Below, in pieces: positions 28,364 through 39,670 of a DNA stretch of 64,000 bases. Positions within the stretch are counted from its first letter, which is position 1; each line of letters begins with the position of its first letter. Source of the DNA: Companilactobacillus nodensis DSM 19682 = JCM 14932 = NBRC 107160 (GTDB taxonomy: Bacteria; Bacillota; Bacilli; Lactobacillales; Lactobacillaceae); assembly GCF_000615905.1 (NCBI RefSeq), contig NZ_BAMN01000001.1, positions 240,330-304,329 on the forward strand, given 5' to 3'. The notes under the pieces are model-generated. The model did not search any database. It was not told the origin of the DNA and worked only from the letters and a program-made list of their open reading frames with translations. A program made the translations under genes and the position numbers.

Positions 28364-31015
28364 ATGGATCGGATTACAAAACATAAGAAATTATCAGCAA
28401 TTTTATTGCTATTTGTTTTTGGTTTGTCTTTGGTGGCAAACTTTTTTGCTACTAGTACTATTAGTTATGCAGATGTACTTCAGACATTGCCGGCTGATAA
28501 AGCTCAAATATGGGATGGTACGAATGATGTAACAAATAAGCAAAACCTTTCAAATTATTTATCTTTAAAAGTTAAATATGATTGGAGTATTCCTGATGGG
28601 ACAGTGGTAAAACCTGGGGACACCATTAATTTTACAATACCACAGAATGTTAATGCACAGTTTAATAGTGGGGAAGGTAATCCGTATGTTATTCCTGCTA
28701 AGATGTATGATGGTACTACTACTGGACTTACGGTAGGTGAAGCTGTCATTCCATATAATTCACATGAAGGTACAATAACCTTTAATGATAATATATCTAA
28801 GTATAATACTGGAATAAGTGGCCTTTTAACTTTTGATGCAACCGGTGTAGATAATTCTGGTAGTAGTTCCGGATCAGGAGGGGATTCAGGTTCTGGCTCA
28901 GGTTCTGGGACAGGCACAGGAGACGATAGTGACGATGGAATTTTTTCATCTAAACATGGTTGGATTAATGAAGCTGCAACCGATGCTAACAAGGTTCCAC
29001 ATGAATTGTATTGGAATATTGGTTTAAATGTACATAATTATACTGTTACCAATGAAACGCTAACGGATCATGTTGCTGACAATCAAAAGTTTATTGAAAA
29101 TAGTATGAGTGTTACATCAGATGATGGCAAAGAACAGGTTCCATATAAAATTGAATATAATGATGACGATACAGAATTCAAAATGACATTTGATTCAACA
29201 ATTAGTAAAAAAATATCACTTTTATACAGAACAGAGTTTACTAATCAAGATAGTCTTTTGGCCGACGGGGACTATGTTTGGTACAATTACTCTGTTAGTC
29301 ATAATGATAATGTTGTAAATTCTCAAGGTAAGGTAATGTCATATGCGGTTGGAGATGTTCAGGCTAATTCCCCTGTGTTACACGGTGGTAGCTTTATAGT
29401 AACTGGCAATAATGGAACTGTAACCTTAACAAAGGTTGATTCTGAAGATAATAATAAAGTTCTATCTGGGGCAGTTTTTGAATTATTAGATGAAAATGGA
29501 AATATTTTAAATAACCATTTAACAACTAATGAAAATGGTCAAATTTCATTAAAATATCTAAAGCCGGGAAATTATTCTTTGAAAGAGATTACTGCTCCTA
29601 GTGGGTACAGTTTAAACAATACAGAACGGACTTTTACCGTTGAAAAGAATCAATCTGAACCTCAAAGTATTGGTATGGAAGATACAAAGCGGGCGGATCT
29701 AGGTAGGGTGACTTTAACTAAAACGGGACCAGATACTAAAACACCACTTTCTGGTGCATCGTTCCAATTGGAAAAAATAGGTGACAACGGATATATGAAT
29801 ACTATTGGTGACCCACAATCGACTGACGCTAATGGGCAAATCAAAATAGATAACCTAGAATATGGCAACTATCAGTTTGTTGAAACCAGTGCTCCTGCGG
29901 GTTATGAGAAGAGTATTAAGCCAGTATCTTTCAAAATAAGTGATAGTAGTACTGATGCAAATGTTTCAATGTCCGATCAAGAGATAACATCAGGTAGTGT
30001 AACCTTGACCAAAACAGATTCAGATACTAAGGCATTACTTTCCGGAGCAACTTTCCAACTTGAAAAAGAAGATGGAACTAAAGTCGGTGATCCAAAAGTA
30101 ACTGATTCTAATGGACAAATCACAATTAATAATCTTAAGTTTGGAGATTATCAGTTTGTTGAAACTAAAGCACCGGATAATTATAAGAAAGATGCAACAC
30201 CGATTACCTTTACAATCGATAAAGATACTCCTACTCGAACAGTTAAAATGATTGATTATAAAATAACATCTGGCAGTGGTGGTGGGACAACCACACCAAC
30301 AGATTCAACTGGTAGTGTAACTTTGACCAAAAGTGATGCTTCCACTAATAAAGTGTTACAAGGTGCAGAGTTCAAGCTATTAGACAGCAAGGGTAATGAA
30401 GTAACCGGCAACTATATTACAGACGTAAATGGGCAATTGAATGTTGCTGGATTAAAACCGGGTAAATATAGTTTTGTCGAAACAAAGGCACCTGAAGGAT
30501 ACGAGTTGAATACGAAATCTGTTGAGTTTCCAATTGTTGCAGGTGAAACTGCTAAGGTTTCAATGACAGATACTAAAGCACCAACAAAACCCGTAAATCC
30601 ATCGAACCCAGAGAATCCAGGCACATCGAATAAACCAACTACTCCAACAAATCCAGAAACGCCAACGGAGCCAGAGAATCCAGAGACACCAATTATTCCT
30701 GGAAATCCAGGAGTTCCAGCAGAACCTTGGAATCCAGAACAACCGGCAAATCCAGATAATCCAAGTACACTTGGTACCCCAAGTAATTCGTTTAATCCAG
30801 ATCAACCATTGATCCCTGCTGTTCCTGGAACAGGTGTTGGAACTGATACTTCGGTTCCTTCAAAGGAAAGTGATACATCTGATCAAACTAATGATTCAGG
30901 CAAATTACCACAAACAGGGGTTGCCGGAAGTAATCTTGAATTATACTTAGGAATCTTTGTTTTAGTACTTGCTATGTCAGGTATGGCATACGAATATATT
31001 GAAATTAAGAAGTAA
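28364..31015 (+). CDS. LPXTG-anchored adhesin with SpaA-type repeats
   Basis: An 883-residue surface protein. In order it has a signal peptide (about 1-36), an N-terminal Ig-like adhesin domain of the collagen-binding/SDR type (about 40-160), and a Gly/Ser linker at about 165-191. A second Ig-like domain (about 200-330) is followed by four SpaA/CnaB-type repeats, each opening with (G/S)xVTLTK and closing with an ETxAPxGY-like motif. A Pro/Asn/Glu-rich wall-spanning region leads to the sortase signal LPQTG (848-852), a membrane helix and EIKK tail. The repeats probably form internal isopeptide bonds, as known for the family. The ligand cannot be predicted. It stands alone between terminators; no sortase gene is adjacent. 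Confidence 0.92.
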   Translation: MDRITKHKKLSAILLLFVFGLSLVANFFATSTISYADVLQTLPADKAQIWDGTNDVTNKQNLSNYLSLKVKYDWSIPDGTVVKPGDTINFTIPQNVNAQFNSGEGNPYVIPAKMYDGTTTGLTVGEAVIPYNSHEGTITFNDNISKYNTGISGLLTFDATGVDNSGSSSGSGGDSGSGSGSGTGTGDDSDDGIFSSKHGWINEAATDANKVPHELYWNIGLNVHNYTVTNETLTDHVADNQKFIENSMSVTSDDGKEQVPYKIEYNDDDTEFKMTFDSTISKKISLLYRTEFTNQDSLLADGDYVWYNYSVSHNDNVVNSQGKVMSYAVGDVQANSPVLHGGSFIVTGNNGTVTLTKVDSEDNNKVLSGAVFELLDENGNILNNHLTTNENGQISLKYLKPGNYSLKEITAPSGYSLNNTERTFTVEKNQSEPQSIGMEDTKRADLGRVTLTKTGPDTKTPLSGASFQLEKIGDNGYMNTIGDPQSTDANGQIKIDNLEYGNYQFVETSAPAGYEKSIKPVSFKISDSSTDANVSMSDQEITSGSVTLTKTDSDTKALLSGATFQLEKEDGTKVGDPKVTDSNGQITINNLKFGDYQFVETKAPDNYKKDATPITFTIDKDTPTRTVKMIDYKITSGSGGGTTTPTDSTGSVTLTKSDASTNKVLQGAEFKLLDSKGNEVTGNYITDVNGQLNVAGLKPGKYSFVETKAPEGYELNTKSVEFPIVAGETAKVSMTDTKAPTKPVNPSNPENPGTSNKPTTPTNPETPTEPENPETPIIPGNPGVPAEPWNPEQPANPDNPSTLGTPSNSFNPDQPLIPAVPGTGVGTDTSVPSKESDTSDQTNDSGKLPQTGVAGSNLELYLGIFVLVLAMSGMAYEYIEIKK

Positions 31016-31017
31016 TC

Positions 31018-31047
31018 AAAATAGACGAAGCAATTCGTCTATTTTTT
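31018..31047 (+). terminator. Intrinsic terminator of the adhesin gene
   Basis: AAATAGACGAA (31018-31028 region) pairs with TTCGTCTATTT (31034-31044), ending in T residues. Confidence 0.88.
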
Positions 31048-31112
31048 ATTTACATTGGTAAGCAATCACTTACTTGCGTTATAATATCGAATATGAGAGC
31101 GAGGGGATTAAT

Positions 31113-32402
31113 TTGTCAACAAATCAACACATGGTCGTAATTTCCTTAGATTCACTAGGATTTAGAGACATTCGCGAACATCAACAAGAGTTACCAACAT
31201 TAAATAAATTGGTCAATGGCGGTACCTGGGTCAAGTCAGTCACTGGTATTTATCCAACACTGACTTATCCATCACACACAACGATAATCACGGGACAATA
31301 TCCCAATGTCCATGGCATCGTCAATAATACTAAGATTCAACCCGAACGACGTTCACCGGATTGGTATTGGTATCAGAAGGACGTCAAATCAACTACGCTA
31401 TATGATTTAGCACGTGAAAAAGGGATGAAGACGGCAGCCTTCTTGTGGCCTGTCACAGCCGGAAGCAAGATCAATTACAACTTGGCTGAGATTTTTCCTA
31501 ATCGAATCTGGACTAATCAAGTTTTGGTTTCGCTCAAAGCAAGTTCACCGTTATTCTTATTAGAGATGAATCACAAGTATGGCAAGCTGCGTAATGGTAT
31601 CAAGCAGCCACAATTGGATGATTTCATTACGGCGTGTGCAGTCGATACGATCGAGAATAAGAAACCTAATTTGACACTATTGCACTTAGTTGACATGGAT
31701 AGTATGCGCCATCGTTATGGGGTCCGTTCAGATGAGGCAATGCAGGCTTTGCATCGACTAGATGCGCACGTTGAACAAGTTATTGAAGCAACTAAGAAGG
31801 CTGGAACATTTTATGATACCAACTTTGTCATTCTTGGTGATCACTATCAGATCAACGTGGACACAATGATTCACTTGAATACATTGTTTGCCCAAAAGGG
31901 TTGGCTAACACCTAAGCCTGATCAGACTTATGAGAAGGATTGGCGTGTCATGGCTAAGACTTGTGACGGTTCGACTTATATTTATACACAGAATTTTGAT
32001 GACAAAGATGAATTAGCAGAACTTATCAACAGTATTGAAGGAGTTGAGACAGTTTATCCACGTTATCGTGCCATTGAGCGTGGTGTTGATCCAGCTTGTA
32101 CCTTTATGGTTGAAGCCAAGGAAGGTTATTATTTCACCGATGAAAGCAGTCGTCCTGAAGTTGTGGAAAAAGTTGATCCAGATACATTAGGACAACCTGA
32201 TCGTTATCATGGTGTTCATGGTTATGATCCTGATAAGCCTGATTATCAAACAACTATCGTCTTCAATGGTCCCGCGGTTAACGTAGGACAAACCGTTGAA
32301 CATGCCGATTTGGTCGATGAAGCACCGACATTTGCACGTTTATTAGGTCTTGAGTTCAAAGATGATCTCGCTGGTAAATGTATTAAAGGAGTTATCAAAT
32401 GA
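31113..32402 (+). CDS. Alkaline-phosphatase-superfamily phosphodiesterase (nucleotide pyrophosphatase-like)
   Basis: A soluble protein of about 430 residues with the two-metal phosphodiesterase fold. Metal and nucleophile residues fit VVISLDSLG (Asp), YPSHTTIITG (Thr nucleophile), LVDMDSMRHRYG (Asp and His), LGDHYQ (Asp and His) and a late YHGVHGY. No signal peptide, so it is cytoplasmic. The TTG at 31113 has GAGGGGAT upstream; the earlier frame start at 31074 lies in the promoter zone. It overlaps the next MFS gene by four bases, suggesting that the transporter imports or exports its substrate. The substrate is unknown. Confidence 0.82.
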   Translation: MSTNQHMVVISLDSLGFRDIREHQQELPTLNKLVNGGTWVKSVTGIYPTLTYPSHTTIITGQYPNVHGIVNNTKIQPERRSPDWYWYQKDVKSTTLYDLAREKGMKTAAFLWPVTAGSKINYNLAEIFPNRIWTNQVLVSLKASSPLFLLEMNHKYGKLRNGIKQPQLDDFITACAVDTIENKKPNLTLLHLVDMDSMRHRYGVRSDEAMQALHRLDAHVEQVIEATKKAGTFYDTNFVILGDHYQINVDTMIHLNTLFAQKGWLTPKPDQTYEKDWRVMAKTCDGSTYIYTQNFDDKDELAELINSIEGVETVYPRYRAIERGVDPACTFMVEAKEGYYFTDESSRPEVVEKVDPDTLGQPDRYHGVHGYDPDKPDYQTTIVFNGPAVNVGQTVEHADLVDEAPTFARLLGLEFKDDLAGKCIKGVIK

Positions 32403-33643
32403 GATTTAATAAACAGCAGTGGAGTTGGATCTTCTATGATTGGGCCAACTCTGGTTATGGGATAATCGTGACAACAGCCGTTCTTCCGGTTTATTTCAAG
32501 GCGGTGGCTCAAGATAGTGGTGTTAGCGCCGCTAATTCGACCGCTTATTGGGGATATGCCAATAGTTTTGGAACGTTACTAGTCTCCATTTTGGCGCCAG
32601 TACTTGGTGCTTTAGCAGATTATCCCGGTTACAAGAAGCGGATGCTAAATATTTTTGCGCTGGTCGGTGTCTTGATGACATTTGGACTCAGTGTGGTACC
32701 AACAAGTCAATGGGCGTGGCTCTTAGGAGTTTATATCCTGTCGATAATTGGATACTCTGGTGGGAATCTTTTTTATGATAGTTTTTTGACCGATGTGGCT
32801 GATAACAAGGAAATGGATAAGGTGTCTTCATATGGATATGGTTTCGGGTATCTGGGTGGAGTACTAGCATTTATTCTGTTCTTGGTATTGCAATTGACCA
32901 GTGGCTTTGGAATGCTATCAAGTTTTGGAGTAGCCAGATGGAGTTTTATTTTGGCCGCAATTTGGTGGATAATTTTTTATATTCCATTAATCAAAAATGT
33001 TAAACAGGTGTATTCAGTCAAAGCTGATGCACACCCAATCATTTCTAGTTTTAAACGTGTTTGGGAAACTTTGAAACATATTAAGAAATATAAAAAAGTT
33101 GCTTGGTTTTTGGTAGCTTATTTCTTCTATATTGATGGTGTTGATACTATCTTTACGATGGCGACATCGATCGGCATGGATATGGGGATAACCACAACAA
33201 CATTGATGATCGTCTTATTAGTCGTTCAACTAGTGGCCTTTCCGTTTTCAATTTTGTATGGTTGGTTAGCTAACAAGACTTCAACCAGAACCGGAATTTT
33301 TATCGGTATTATTTTGTATTTGGGAATTTGTTTGTATGCTTTGAAATTAAATTCCACAATCGACTTTTGGATCTTGGCGGTTTTGGTCGGAACTAGTCAG
33401 GGTGGTATTCAAGCTTTGAGCCGTTCGTACTTTGGACGTTTGATACCGAAGAATTCAGGAAGTGAGTTCTTCGGGTTCTACAATATTCTCGGTAAGTTCT
33501 CAGCTGTAATGGGCCCAGTATTAGTCGGTGTAGTTACGCAGATGACTGGTAAATCAACTATCGGTGCTGCATCATTGAGTACCCTTTTCTTGATAGGTTT
33601 GGTTATATTTGCATACTTACCAAAACTATCTTCTAATGAGTAA
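32399..33643 (+). CDS. MFS transporter, Atg22/UMF1 type
   Basis: A 414-residue permease with about twelve membrane helices. The N-terminus WSWIFYDWANSGYGIIVTTAVLPVYFK is the hallmark of the UMF1/Atg22 (vacuole effluxer-like) group, as in B. subtilis YxiO. GGIQALSRSYFGRLIP in the second half is also family-typical. The substrate of bacterial members is not established. Coupling to the phosphodiesterase by an ATGA overlap suggests a shared pathway for a phosphorylated or nucleotide-like compound. Confidence 0.85.
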   Translation: MRFNKQQWSWIFYDWANSGYGIIVTTAVLPVYFKAVAQDSGVSAANSTAYWGYANSFGTLLVSILAPVLGALADYPGYKKRMLNIFALVGVLMTFGLSVVPTSQWAWLLGVYILSIIGYSGGNLFYDSFLTDVADNKEMDKVSSYGYGFGYLGGVLAFILFLVLQLTSGFGMLSSFGVARWSFILAAIWWIIFYIPLIKNVKQVYSVKADAHPIISSFKRVWETLKHIKKYKKVAWFLVAYFFYIDGVDTIFTMATSIGMDMGITTTTLMIVLLVVQLVAFPFSILYGWLANKTSTRTGIFIGIILYLGICLYALKLNSTIDFWILAVLVGTSQGGIQALSRSYFGRLIPKNSGSEFFGFYNILGKFSAVMGPVLVGVVTQMTGKSTIGAASLSTLFLIGLVIFAYLPKLSSNE

Positions 33644-33651
33644 AAACATAG

Positions 33652-33665
33652 CGAAAGTATGTTCG
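33652..33665. promoter_or_regulatory. SOS box before uvrB
   Basis: CGAAAGTATGTTCG matches the Gram-positive LexA/DinR operator (CGAAC-N4-GTTCG) with one mismatch. It lies about 100 bases before uvrB, a standard SOS gene, and close to a TATAAA (33675-33680) that may be the -10. Confidence 0.7.
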
Positions 33666-33707
33666 ATATGTTAATATAAAGACACATATTTGTGCCTAAC
33701 GCAAATT

Positions 33708-33739
33708 ACATCTAATTCACAGAGTTAGGTGTATTTTTT
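33708..33739 (+). terminator. Terminator hairpin between the SOS box and uvrB
   Basis: ACATCTAA (33708-33715) pairs with TTAGGTGT (33725-33732), followed by T residues. It may end the MFS transcript, but it also lies downstream of the probable SOS promoter. CCTAAC (33695-33700) could pair instead with GTTAGG (33724-33729), an alternative fold. Confidence 0.7.
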
Positions 33740-33760
33740 AGCTTTATGGAGGATGAATTT

Positions 33761-35770
33761 TTGATAGATAGAGTAGACGATAATAAGTTTGATTTGGTTT
33801 CGAAATATTCACCAGCGGGGGATCAGCAACAAGCAATCGATAAGATCACTAATGATTTCAAGGCTGGCGATAAGGAAGTCATACTTGAGGGAGCAACTGG
33901 TACTGGTAAGACTTTTACAATGGCAAATGTTATTAAGAATTTGAATAAGCCAACTTTGATTCTTTCACATAATAAGACTTTGGCTGGTCAGTTATATGGT
34001 GAATTCAAAGAGTTCTTTCCTAATAATGCGGTTGAATACTTTGTCAGTTATTATGATTACTATCAACCTGAAGCGTATGTGCCATCAAGTGATACTTATA
34101 TTGAGAAGGATTCAAGTATCAATGATGAGATCGATAAGTTACGTCACTCAGCAACTAGTTCATTATTGGAACGTAATGACGTTATCGTTGTGGCGTCAGT
34201 TTCTTGTATCTTTGGTTTGGGTGATCCTAAGGAATACGCCGACAGTATTATTTCGTTACGTGTTGGTCAAGAATTAGGTCGTGATGCCTTACTTGAGAAG
34301 TTAGTTGATAATCAATTTGAACGTAATGATATTGATTTCCAACGTGGACGTTTTCGTGTGCGTGGGGATGTTGTGGATATTTTTCCAGCTTCACGTGACG
34401 ATAACGCTATTCGTGTGGAATTTTTTGGTGATGAGATCGATCGAATTATCGAAATGGATGCGTTGACTGGTGAGATCAAAGGTCAAATGGATCATATCGG
34501 TATTTTCCCAGCAACTCACTTTATGATCAGTGATTCGAAGATGGAAGATGCGCTTGATCGTATCCAAAAAGAAATGGACACACAAGTTGCGACATTTACC
34601 AAAGAGGGTAAGCTCTTAGAGGCTCAACGTATCAAACAACGTACTGAATATGATATTGAAATGATGCGTGAGATGGGCTATACGTCTGGTATCGAGAACT
34701 ATTCACGTCACATGGAAGGTCGTGCCGAAGGTGAGCCACCATTCACACTTTTGGACTTCTTCCCTAAGGACTTCAATATTATGGTTGATGAGTCTCACGT
34801 TACTATGCCGCAAGTTCGTGGTATGTATAATGGTGATCGTGCCAGAAAGCAAATGCTGGTTAATTATGGATTCCGTCTGCCTAGTGCATTGGATAACCGT
34901 CCCTTGAAGCTAGAAGAATTCGAGAAACACGTCAATCGTATTCTGTACGTGTCTGCTACTCCCGGTCCATATGAATTGGATCGCACTGATCACTTAGCAA
35001 CGCAGATTATTCGTCCGACAGGGTTGCTTGATCCTAAAATCGAAGTACGTCCAATTATGGGTCAGATAGATGATCTGGTTGGTGAGATCAATGATCGTGT
35101 TGAGAAACATGAGCGTGTCTTTGTCACGACCTTGACTAAGAAGATGGCAGAGGATTTAACCGATTACTTCAAAGATTTGGGAATCAAAGTTAGGTACTTG
35201 CACAGTGATATCAAGACATTGGAACGTACTAAGATCATTCGTGATTTACGATTAGGCAAGTTCGATGTTTTGATTGGTATCAACTTACTTCGTGAAGGGA
35301 TTGATGTGCCTGAAGTTTCATTGATCGCTATTTTGGATGCCGACAAGGAAGGATTCTTACGTGCTGAACGTTCACTGATTCAGATTATTGGACGTGCATC
35401 TCGTAATGAACATGGTAAAGTTATCATGTACGCTGATTCTGTAACCGAATCAATGGAAGGTGCTATCTCTAAAACAAAGCATCGTCGTGAGTTACAGGAG
35501 AAGTTCAATGAAGAACATGGCATTACACCTAAGACCATCGTTAAGCCGATTCGTGATGCTATTTCAATGTTCCAGAAGGTCGACAACACTGCTTCCGAAT
35601 CTGAAAAAATCGATGATGATCTCAAGTTCGAAGATATGTCGAAGAAAGAACAAAACGAGTTACTTGGTAACTTACAAGAACAAATGGAGGCCGCCGCTAA
35701 GAAACTAGACTTTGAGGCTGCTGCCAATTTACGTGATACAATTCTAGATTTGAAGGCGGAAATGAAGTAA
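33761..35770 (+). CDS. uvrB: Excinuclease ABC subunit B
   Basis: UvrB verifies damage in nucleotide excision repair and loads UvrC. The protein is about 669 residues with Walker A GATGTGKT near residue 45, the beta-hairpin [42 protein letters not shown] helicase motifs ([13 protein letters not shown]) and a C-terminal UVR domain ([16 protein letters not shown]). The TTG at 33761 is preferred because GGAGGAT lies six bases before it; an ATG at 33746 would add five residues but has no ribosome site. uvrA follows two bases after the stop. Confidence 0.95.
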   Translation: MIDRVDDNKFDLVSKYSPAGDQQQAIDKITNDFKAGDKEVILEGATGTGKTFTMANVIKNLNKPTLILSHNKTLAGQLYGEFKEFFPNNAVEYFVSYYDYYQPEAYVPSSDTYIEKDSSINDEIDKLRHSATSSLLERNDVIVVASVSCIFGLGDPKEYADSIISLRVGQELGRDALLEKLVDNQFERNDIDFQRGRFRVRGDVVDIFPASRDDNAIRVEFFGDEIDRIIEMDALTGEIKGQMDHIGIFPATHFMISDSKMEDALDRIQKEMDTQVATFTKEGKLLEAQRIKQRTEYDIEMMREMGYTSGIENYSRHMEGRAEGEPPFTLLDFFPKDFNIMVDESHVTMPQVRGMYNGDRARKQMLVNYGFRLPSALDNRPLKLEEFEKHVNRILYVSATPGPYELDRTDHLATQIIRPTGLLDPKIEVRPIMGQIDDLVGEINDRVEKHERVFVTTLTKKMAEDLTDYFKDLGIKVRYLHSDIKTLERTKIIRDLRLGKFDVLIGINLLREGIDVPEVSLIAILDADKEGFLRAERSLIQIIGRASRNEHGKVIMYADSVTESMEGAISKTKHRRELQEKFNEEHGITPKTIVKPIRDAISMFQKVDNTASESEKIDDDLKFEDMSKKEQNELLGNLQEQMEAAAKKLDFEAAANLRDTILDLKAEMK

Positions 35771-35772
35771 CT

Positions 35773-38659
35773 ATGTTAAATGATAAAATCGTAATTCATG
35801 GAGCACGTGCCCACAATTTAAAGAATGTGGATGTCACGATTCCCCGTGATAAGTTAGTAGTAATGACAGGATTGTCAGGTTCTGGTAAGAGTTCACTGGC
35901 ATTTGATACTTTGTATGCTGAAGGACAACGTCGCTATGTTGAGAGTTTGTCTTCGTATGCACGTCAATTCTTAGGACAGATGGATAAGCCTGATGTTGAT
36001 TCAATTGATGGATTAAGTCCAGCTATTTCGATCGATCAGAAGACGACCTCAAAGAATCCTCGTTCGACCGTTGGTACTGTTACTGAAATCAATGATTACT
36101 TGCGTCTGTTGTGGGCTCGTGTCGGTACGCCAATTTGTCCTAATGATGGCACAGTGATCACTAGTCAATCGGCACAACAAATGGTTGATGCTGTATTGAA
36201 GCTAGGTGAAAAAACCAAATTGCAAGTTCTTTCACCAGTTATTCGTGCTAAAAAAGGTCAACATAAAAAAGCTCTAGCTCAGATTCAAAAACAAGGCTAT
36301 GTCAGAATTCTGGTTGACGGTGAGATGCACGATATCAGTGAAGATATAGAGTTAGACAAGAATAAGAAACATGATATTGATGTTGTTGTCGATAGAATTG
36401 TTATCAATGATCATATCAAGTCACGTCTATTTGATTCTGTTGAAGCCGCATTGCGTCTTTCAGATGGCTATATGAATATTGATGTCATTGGCAAAGACAA
36501 AATGGTCTTCTCAGAAAAGAACGCTTGTCCATTGTGTGGATTTACCGTGGGTGAACTTGAACCACGTCTATTCTCATTTAATGCACCGTTTGGAGCTTGT
36601 GCTAATTGTGATGGTTTGGGAATCAAACTTGAAGTTGATATTGACTTGGTTGTTCCTGACCAATCCAAGACTTTGGCTGAGGGAGCAATTCTTCCTTGGA
36701 ATCCAATTAGTTCACAATATTATCCACAAATGCTTGAACAAGCATGTAAAGAATTTAAGATTGATATGAATACACCATTCGAGAAGTTATCCGATAGTGA
36801 TAAGAACATTGTTCTCAATGGTTCAGATGGCAAAAATTTCCATTTCCACTATGAGAATGATTTTGGTAATGTACGTGATGTTGATGTGCCTTTTGAAGGT
36901 GTGATTCCTAATATCAATCGTCGATATCATGAAACAAACAGTGACTTCACACGTGAAGTTATGCGTAAGTACATGACTGAACTTACATGTCCTGTTTGTC
37001 ATGGTAAGAGATTGAATCGTCAGGCTTTGGCTGTCAAAGTCGGTGGCCAAGATATTGCCGAAGTATCAAATCTTTCAATTAAAAAGGAACTTCCATTTTT
37101 CACTGGAATTACTTTGGGAGAACAAAATACCGTAATTGCTAAGCCAATTTTGAAGGAAGTTAAAGACCGTCTATCATTTTTGATCAACGTTGGATTGGAT
37201 TATTTAACTTTGTCACGTTCGGCCGGAACACTATCTGGTGGTGAAGCTCAACGTATTCGTTTGGCTACACAAATTGGTTCTAACTTGTCAGGTGTTATGT
37301 ATATTCTTGATGAACCTTCAATTGGATTGCATCAACGTGATAATAATCGTTTGATCAGTTCACTTAAGAAGATGCGTGATCTTGGTAATACTTTGATTGT
37401 TGTCGAGCATGATGAGGATACGATGCTTGCTGCTGATATTTGATCGATGTTGGTCCTGGTGCTGGTGAAAAGGGTGGTCAGATTGTGGCTGCCGGAACTC
37501 CTAAGCAAGTAATGCGTAGTGCCAAGTCACTGACTGGTCAATATTTGTCAGGTAAGAAGTTCATCAAAGTTCCACTTGAGCGCAAAGCTGGTAGTGGTGA
37601 TTTTGTTGAAGTATTCGGTGCTGAAGAGAACAACTTGAAGAAGATCAATGTTAAGTTCCCACTTGGTAAGTTCATTTCAGTTACTGGTGTATCAGGCTCT
37701 GGTAAGTCGACTCTAGTTAATACAATTCTTAAACGTGCTTTGGCACAGAAGATGAATCGTAACTCGCACAAGCCTGGTAAGTACAAGAAGATAACTGGTT
37801 ATGACAAACTTGAAAAGATGATTGCCATTGACCAGAGTCCAATTGGACGTACACCAAGAAGTAATCCTGCCACATATACGGGTGTCTTCGATGATATTCG
37901 TGACTTGTTTGCTCAAACTAATGAAGCCAAACTTCGTGGATATAAAAAGGGCAGATTCTCATTCAACGTCAAGGGTGGACGCTGTGAGAACTGCATGGTG
38001 ATGGAATTATCAAGATTGAAATGAACTTCTTGCCTGATGTTTATGTACCTTGTGAAGTTTGTCATGGTACACGCTATAACTCAGAGACACTTGAAGTTAC
38101 TTACAAAGGTAAGAATATCGCTGAAGTCTTGGATATGAAGGTTGAAGATGCGCTTGAATTCTTCAGTAATATTCCAAAGATCAGACGAAAACTTCAGACA
38201 ATCGTTGATGTTGGTCTTGGCTATGTTTCAATGGGACAATCAGCTACACAATTATCTGGTGGTGAAGCTCAACGTATGAAGCTTGCTTCAGAGTTGTACA
38301 AGAAGTCAGCTGGTCATAATTTCTATATCTTGGATGAACCGACAACTGGATTGCACACCGATGATATCAAACGCTTGTTAGCCGTGCTTCAACGCTTAGT
38401 TGATGAAGGTAATACAGTGTTGGTTATCGAACACAATCTGGATGTTATCAAGTCATCTGACTGGGTGATCGACCTTGGTCCTGAAGGTGGAGAAGGTGGC
38501 GGTCAAGTTGTCGCTACGGGAACACCTGAAGAAATTTGTGAAGTAAAAGAAAGTTATACTGGCCAATATCTGAAGCCAATATTGGAACGTGATACTAAGC
38601 GGACCGTTGATGCTGAAGAAAAAGCTGAAAAGAAAACTACTAAAAAATCTAAGAAGTAA
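35773..38659 (+). pseudogene. uvrA: Excinuclease ABC subunit A, two frameshifts in this sequence
   Basis: UvrA is the damage-sensing ATPase of excision repair. Three consecutive frames make one normal protein of about 960 residues. The first break is near 37437, where GCTGATATTTG needs one T to read [10 protein letters not shown]. The second is near 37994, where TGCATGG needs one C to read [15 protein letters not shown]. All parts are present: first Walker [10 protein letters not shown], zinc cysteines (CPLCG...CANC and CPVCHG), [12 protein letters not shown], second Walker [22 protein letters not shown], and a Lys-rich tail. Two independent one-base deletions in doublets with no other damage point to sequence error. 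Confidence 0.92.
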
Positions 38660-38664
38660 TATAT

Positions 38665-38692
38665 AACTCGGCTAATAATAGTCGAGTTTTTT
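38665..38692 (+). terminator. Intrinsic terminator of uvrBA
   Basis: AACTCGGCTA (38665-38674) pairs with TAGTCGAGTT (38679-38688), then T residues. Confidence 0.88.
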
Positions 38693-38755
38693 AATGCCTA
38701 AAAATGACACACCAGGCATGTTGTGGTATGCTAATATCTGAATGCGAGGTGCACT

Positions 38756-39670
38756 ATGTCAAAAGACATGCAAAGTTTGGTAATAGTAACCGGTATGAGT
38801 GGTGCCGGGAAGACTGTAGCAATGCAGTCTTTCGAAGATTTGGGTTATTTCTGTATTGATAATATGCCACCAAATCTTCTTCCTAAGTTCTGGGAATTAG
38901 TTCATGAATCTGGAACTATTAAAAAAGTTGCACTTGTTGTGGATATTCGTTCACGTGCGTTCTACGATGAAATATTCTCAATGATTTCGCAAATGGACGA
39001 AGATGAACAAGAGAAGCAACAAAAAGTTGATATGAGAATTCTCTTCTTGAACGCTTCTGATGAAGAATTAGTATCACGTTATAAAGAGACTCGTCGCAGT
39101 CATCCTTTAGCCATGGAAGGGCGTCTGCTTGATGGTATTCACAAAGAACGTGAATTGCTTTCAGAAATAAGAAGTCGTGCTCAAGTTGAAATCGACACAA
39201 CTGATTTAACACCAAGACAACTTCGTGAAGAAATATTTGATAATTTTCAAGAGAGCACAGGTACACCGACATTTCACATTGAAGTTATGTCATTTGGCTT
39301 CAAATATGGTTTGCCAATTGATGCTGACATCGTAATGGATGTTAGATTCTTGAAGAATCCGTTTTATGTGGAGAGTCTGAAGACTAAGACTGGTATGGAT
39401 AAGCCGGTCTATGATTATGTCATGGATGATCCAGTAACAGAAAGTTTTTATAATAAATTAGCTGATTTATTAAAAAGTATAATTCCTGGTTATGAGAAGG
39501 AAGGCAAAACCAGCCTGACGATTGCTATTGGTTGTACTGGTGGTCAACACCGTTCGGTCGCAATTGCCCAACGTCTAGGAATGGACCTTAATGATAACTA
39601 CTACGTCGATATTACACATCGTGATATGGAAAAATCTCAAAAGAAGGTAATTGAACATGCCAACAAATAG
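38756..39670 (+). CDS. rapZ: RapZ-family P-loop RNase adapter/nucleotide-binding protein (YvcJ)
   Basis: A 304-residue cytoplasmic protein with Walker A GMSGAGKT at 13-20 and Walker B-like [10 protein letters not shown]. The C-terminal domain has [21 protein letters not shown] and [17 protein letters not shown]. In E. coli RapZ guides GlmZ RNA to RNase E; in B. subtilis YvcJ affects competence. The rapZ-yvcK-whiA order is conserved across Firmicutes, and here each gene overlaps the next. An extended -10 (TGCTAATAT, 38729-38737) and GCGAGGTG precede it. Confidence 0.95.
   Translation: MSKDMQSLVIVTGMSGAGKTVAMQSFEDLGYFCIDNMPPNLLPKFWELVHESGTIKKVALVVDIRSRAFYDEIFSMISQMDEDEQEKQQKVDMRILFLNASDEELVSRYKETRRSHPLAMEGRLLDGIHKERELLSEIRSRAQVEIDTTDLTPRQLREEIFDNFQESTGTPTFHIEVMSFGFKYGLPIDADIVMDVRFLKNPFYVESLKTKTGMDKPVYDYVMDDPVTESFYNKLADLLKSIIPGYEKEGKTSLTIAIGCTGGQHRSVAIAQRLGMDLNDNYYVDITHRDMEKSQKKVIEHANK

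Noticed and set aside
29400..30570. Tandem DNA repeat in the adhesin gene
   Set aside because: The repeats are at protein level (four SpaA-type domains) and differ much in DNA; not a nucleotide satellite.
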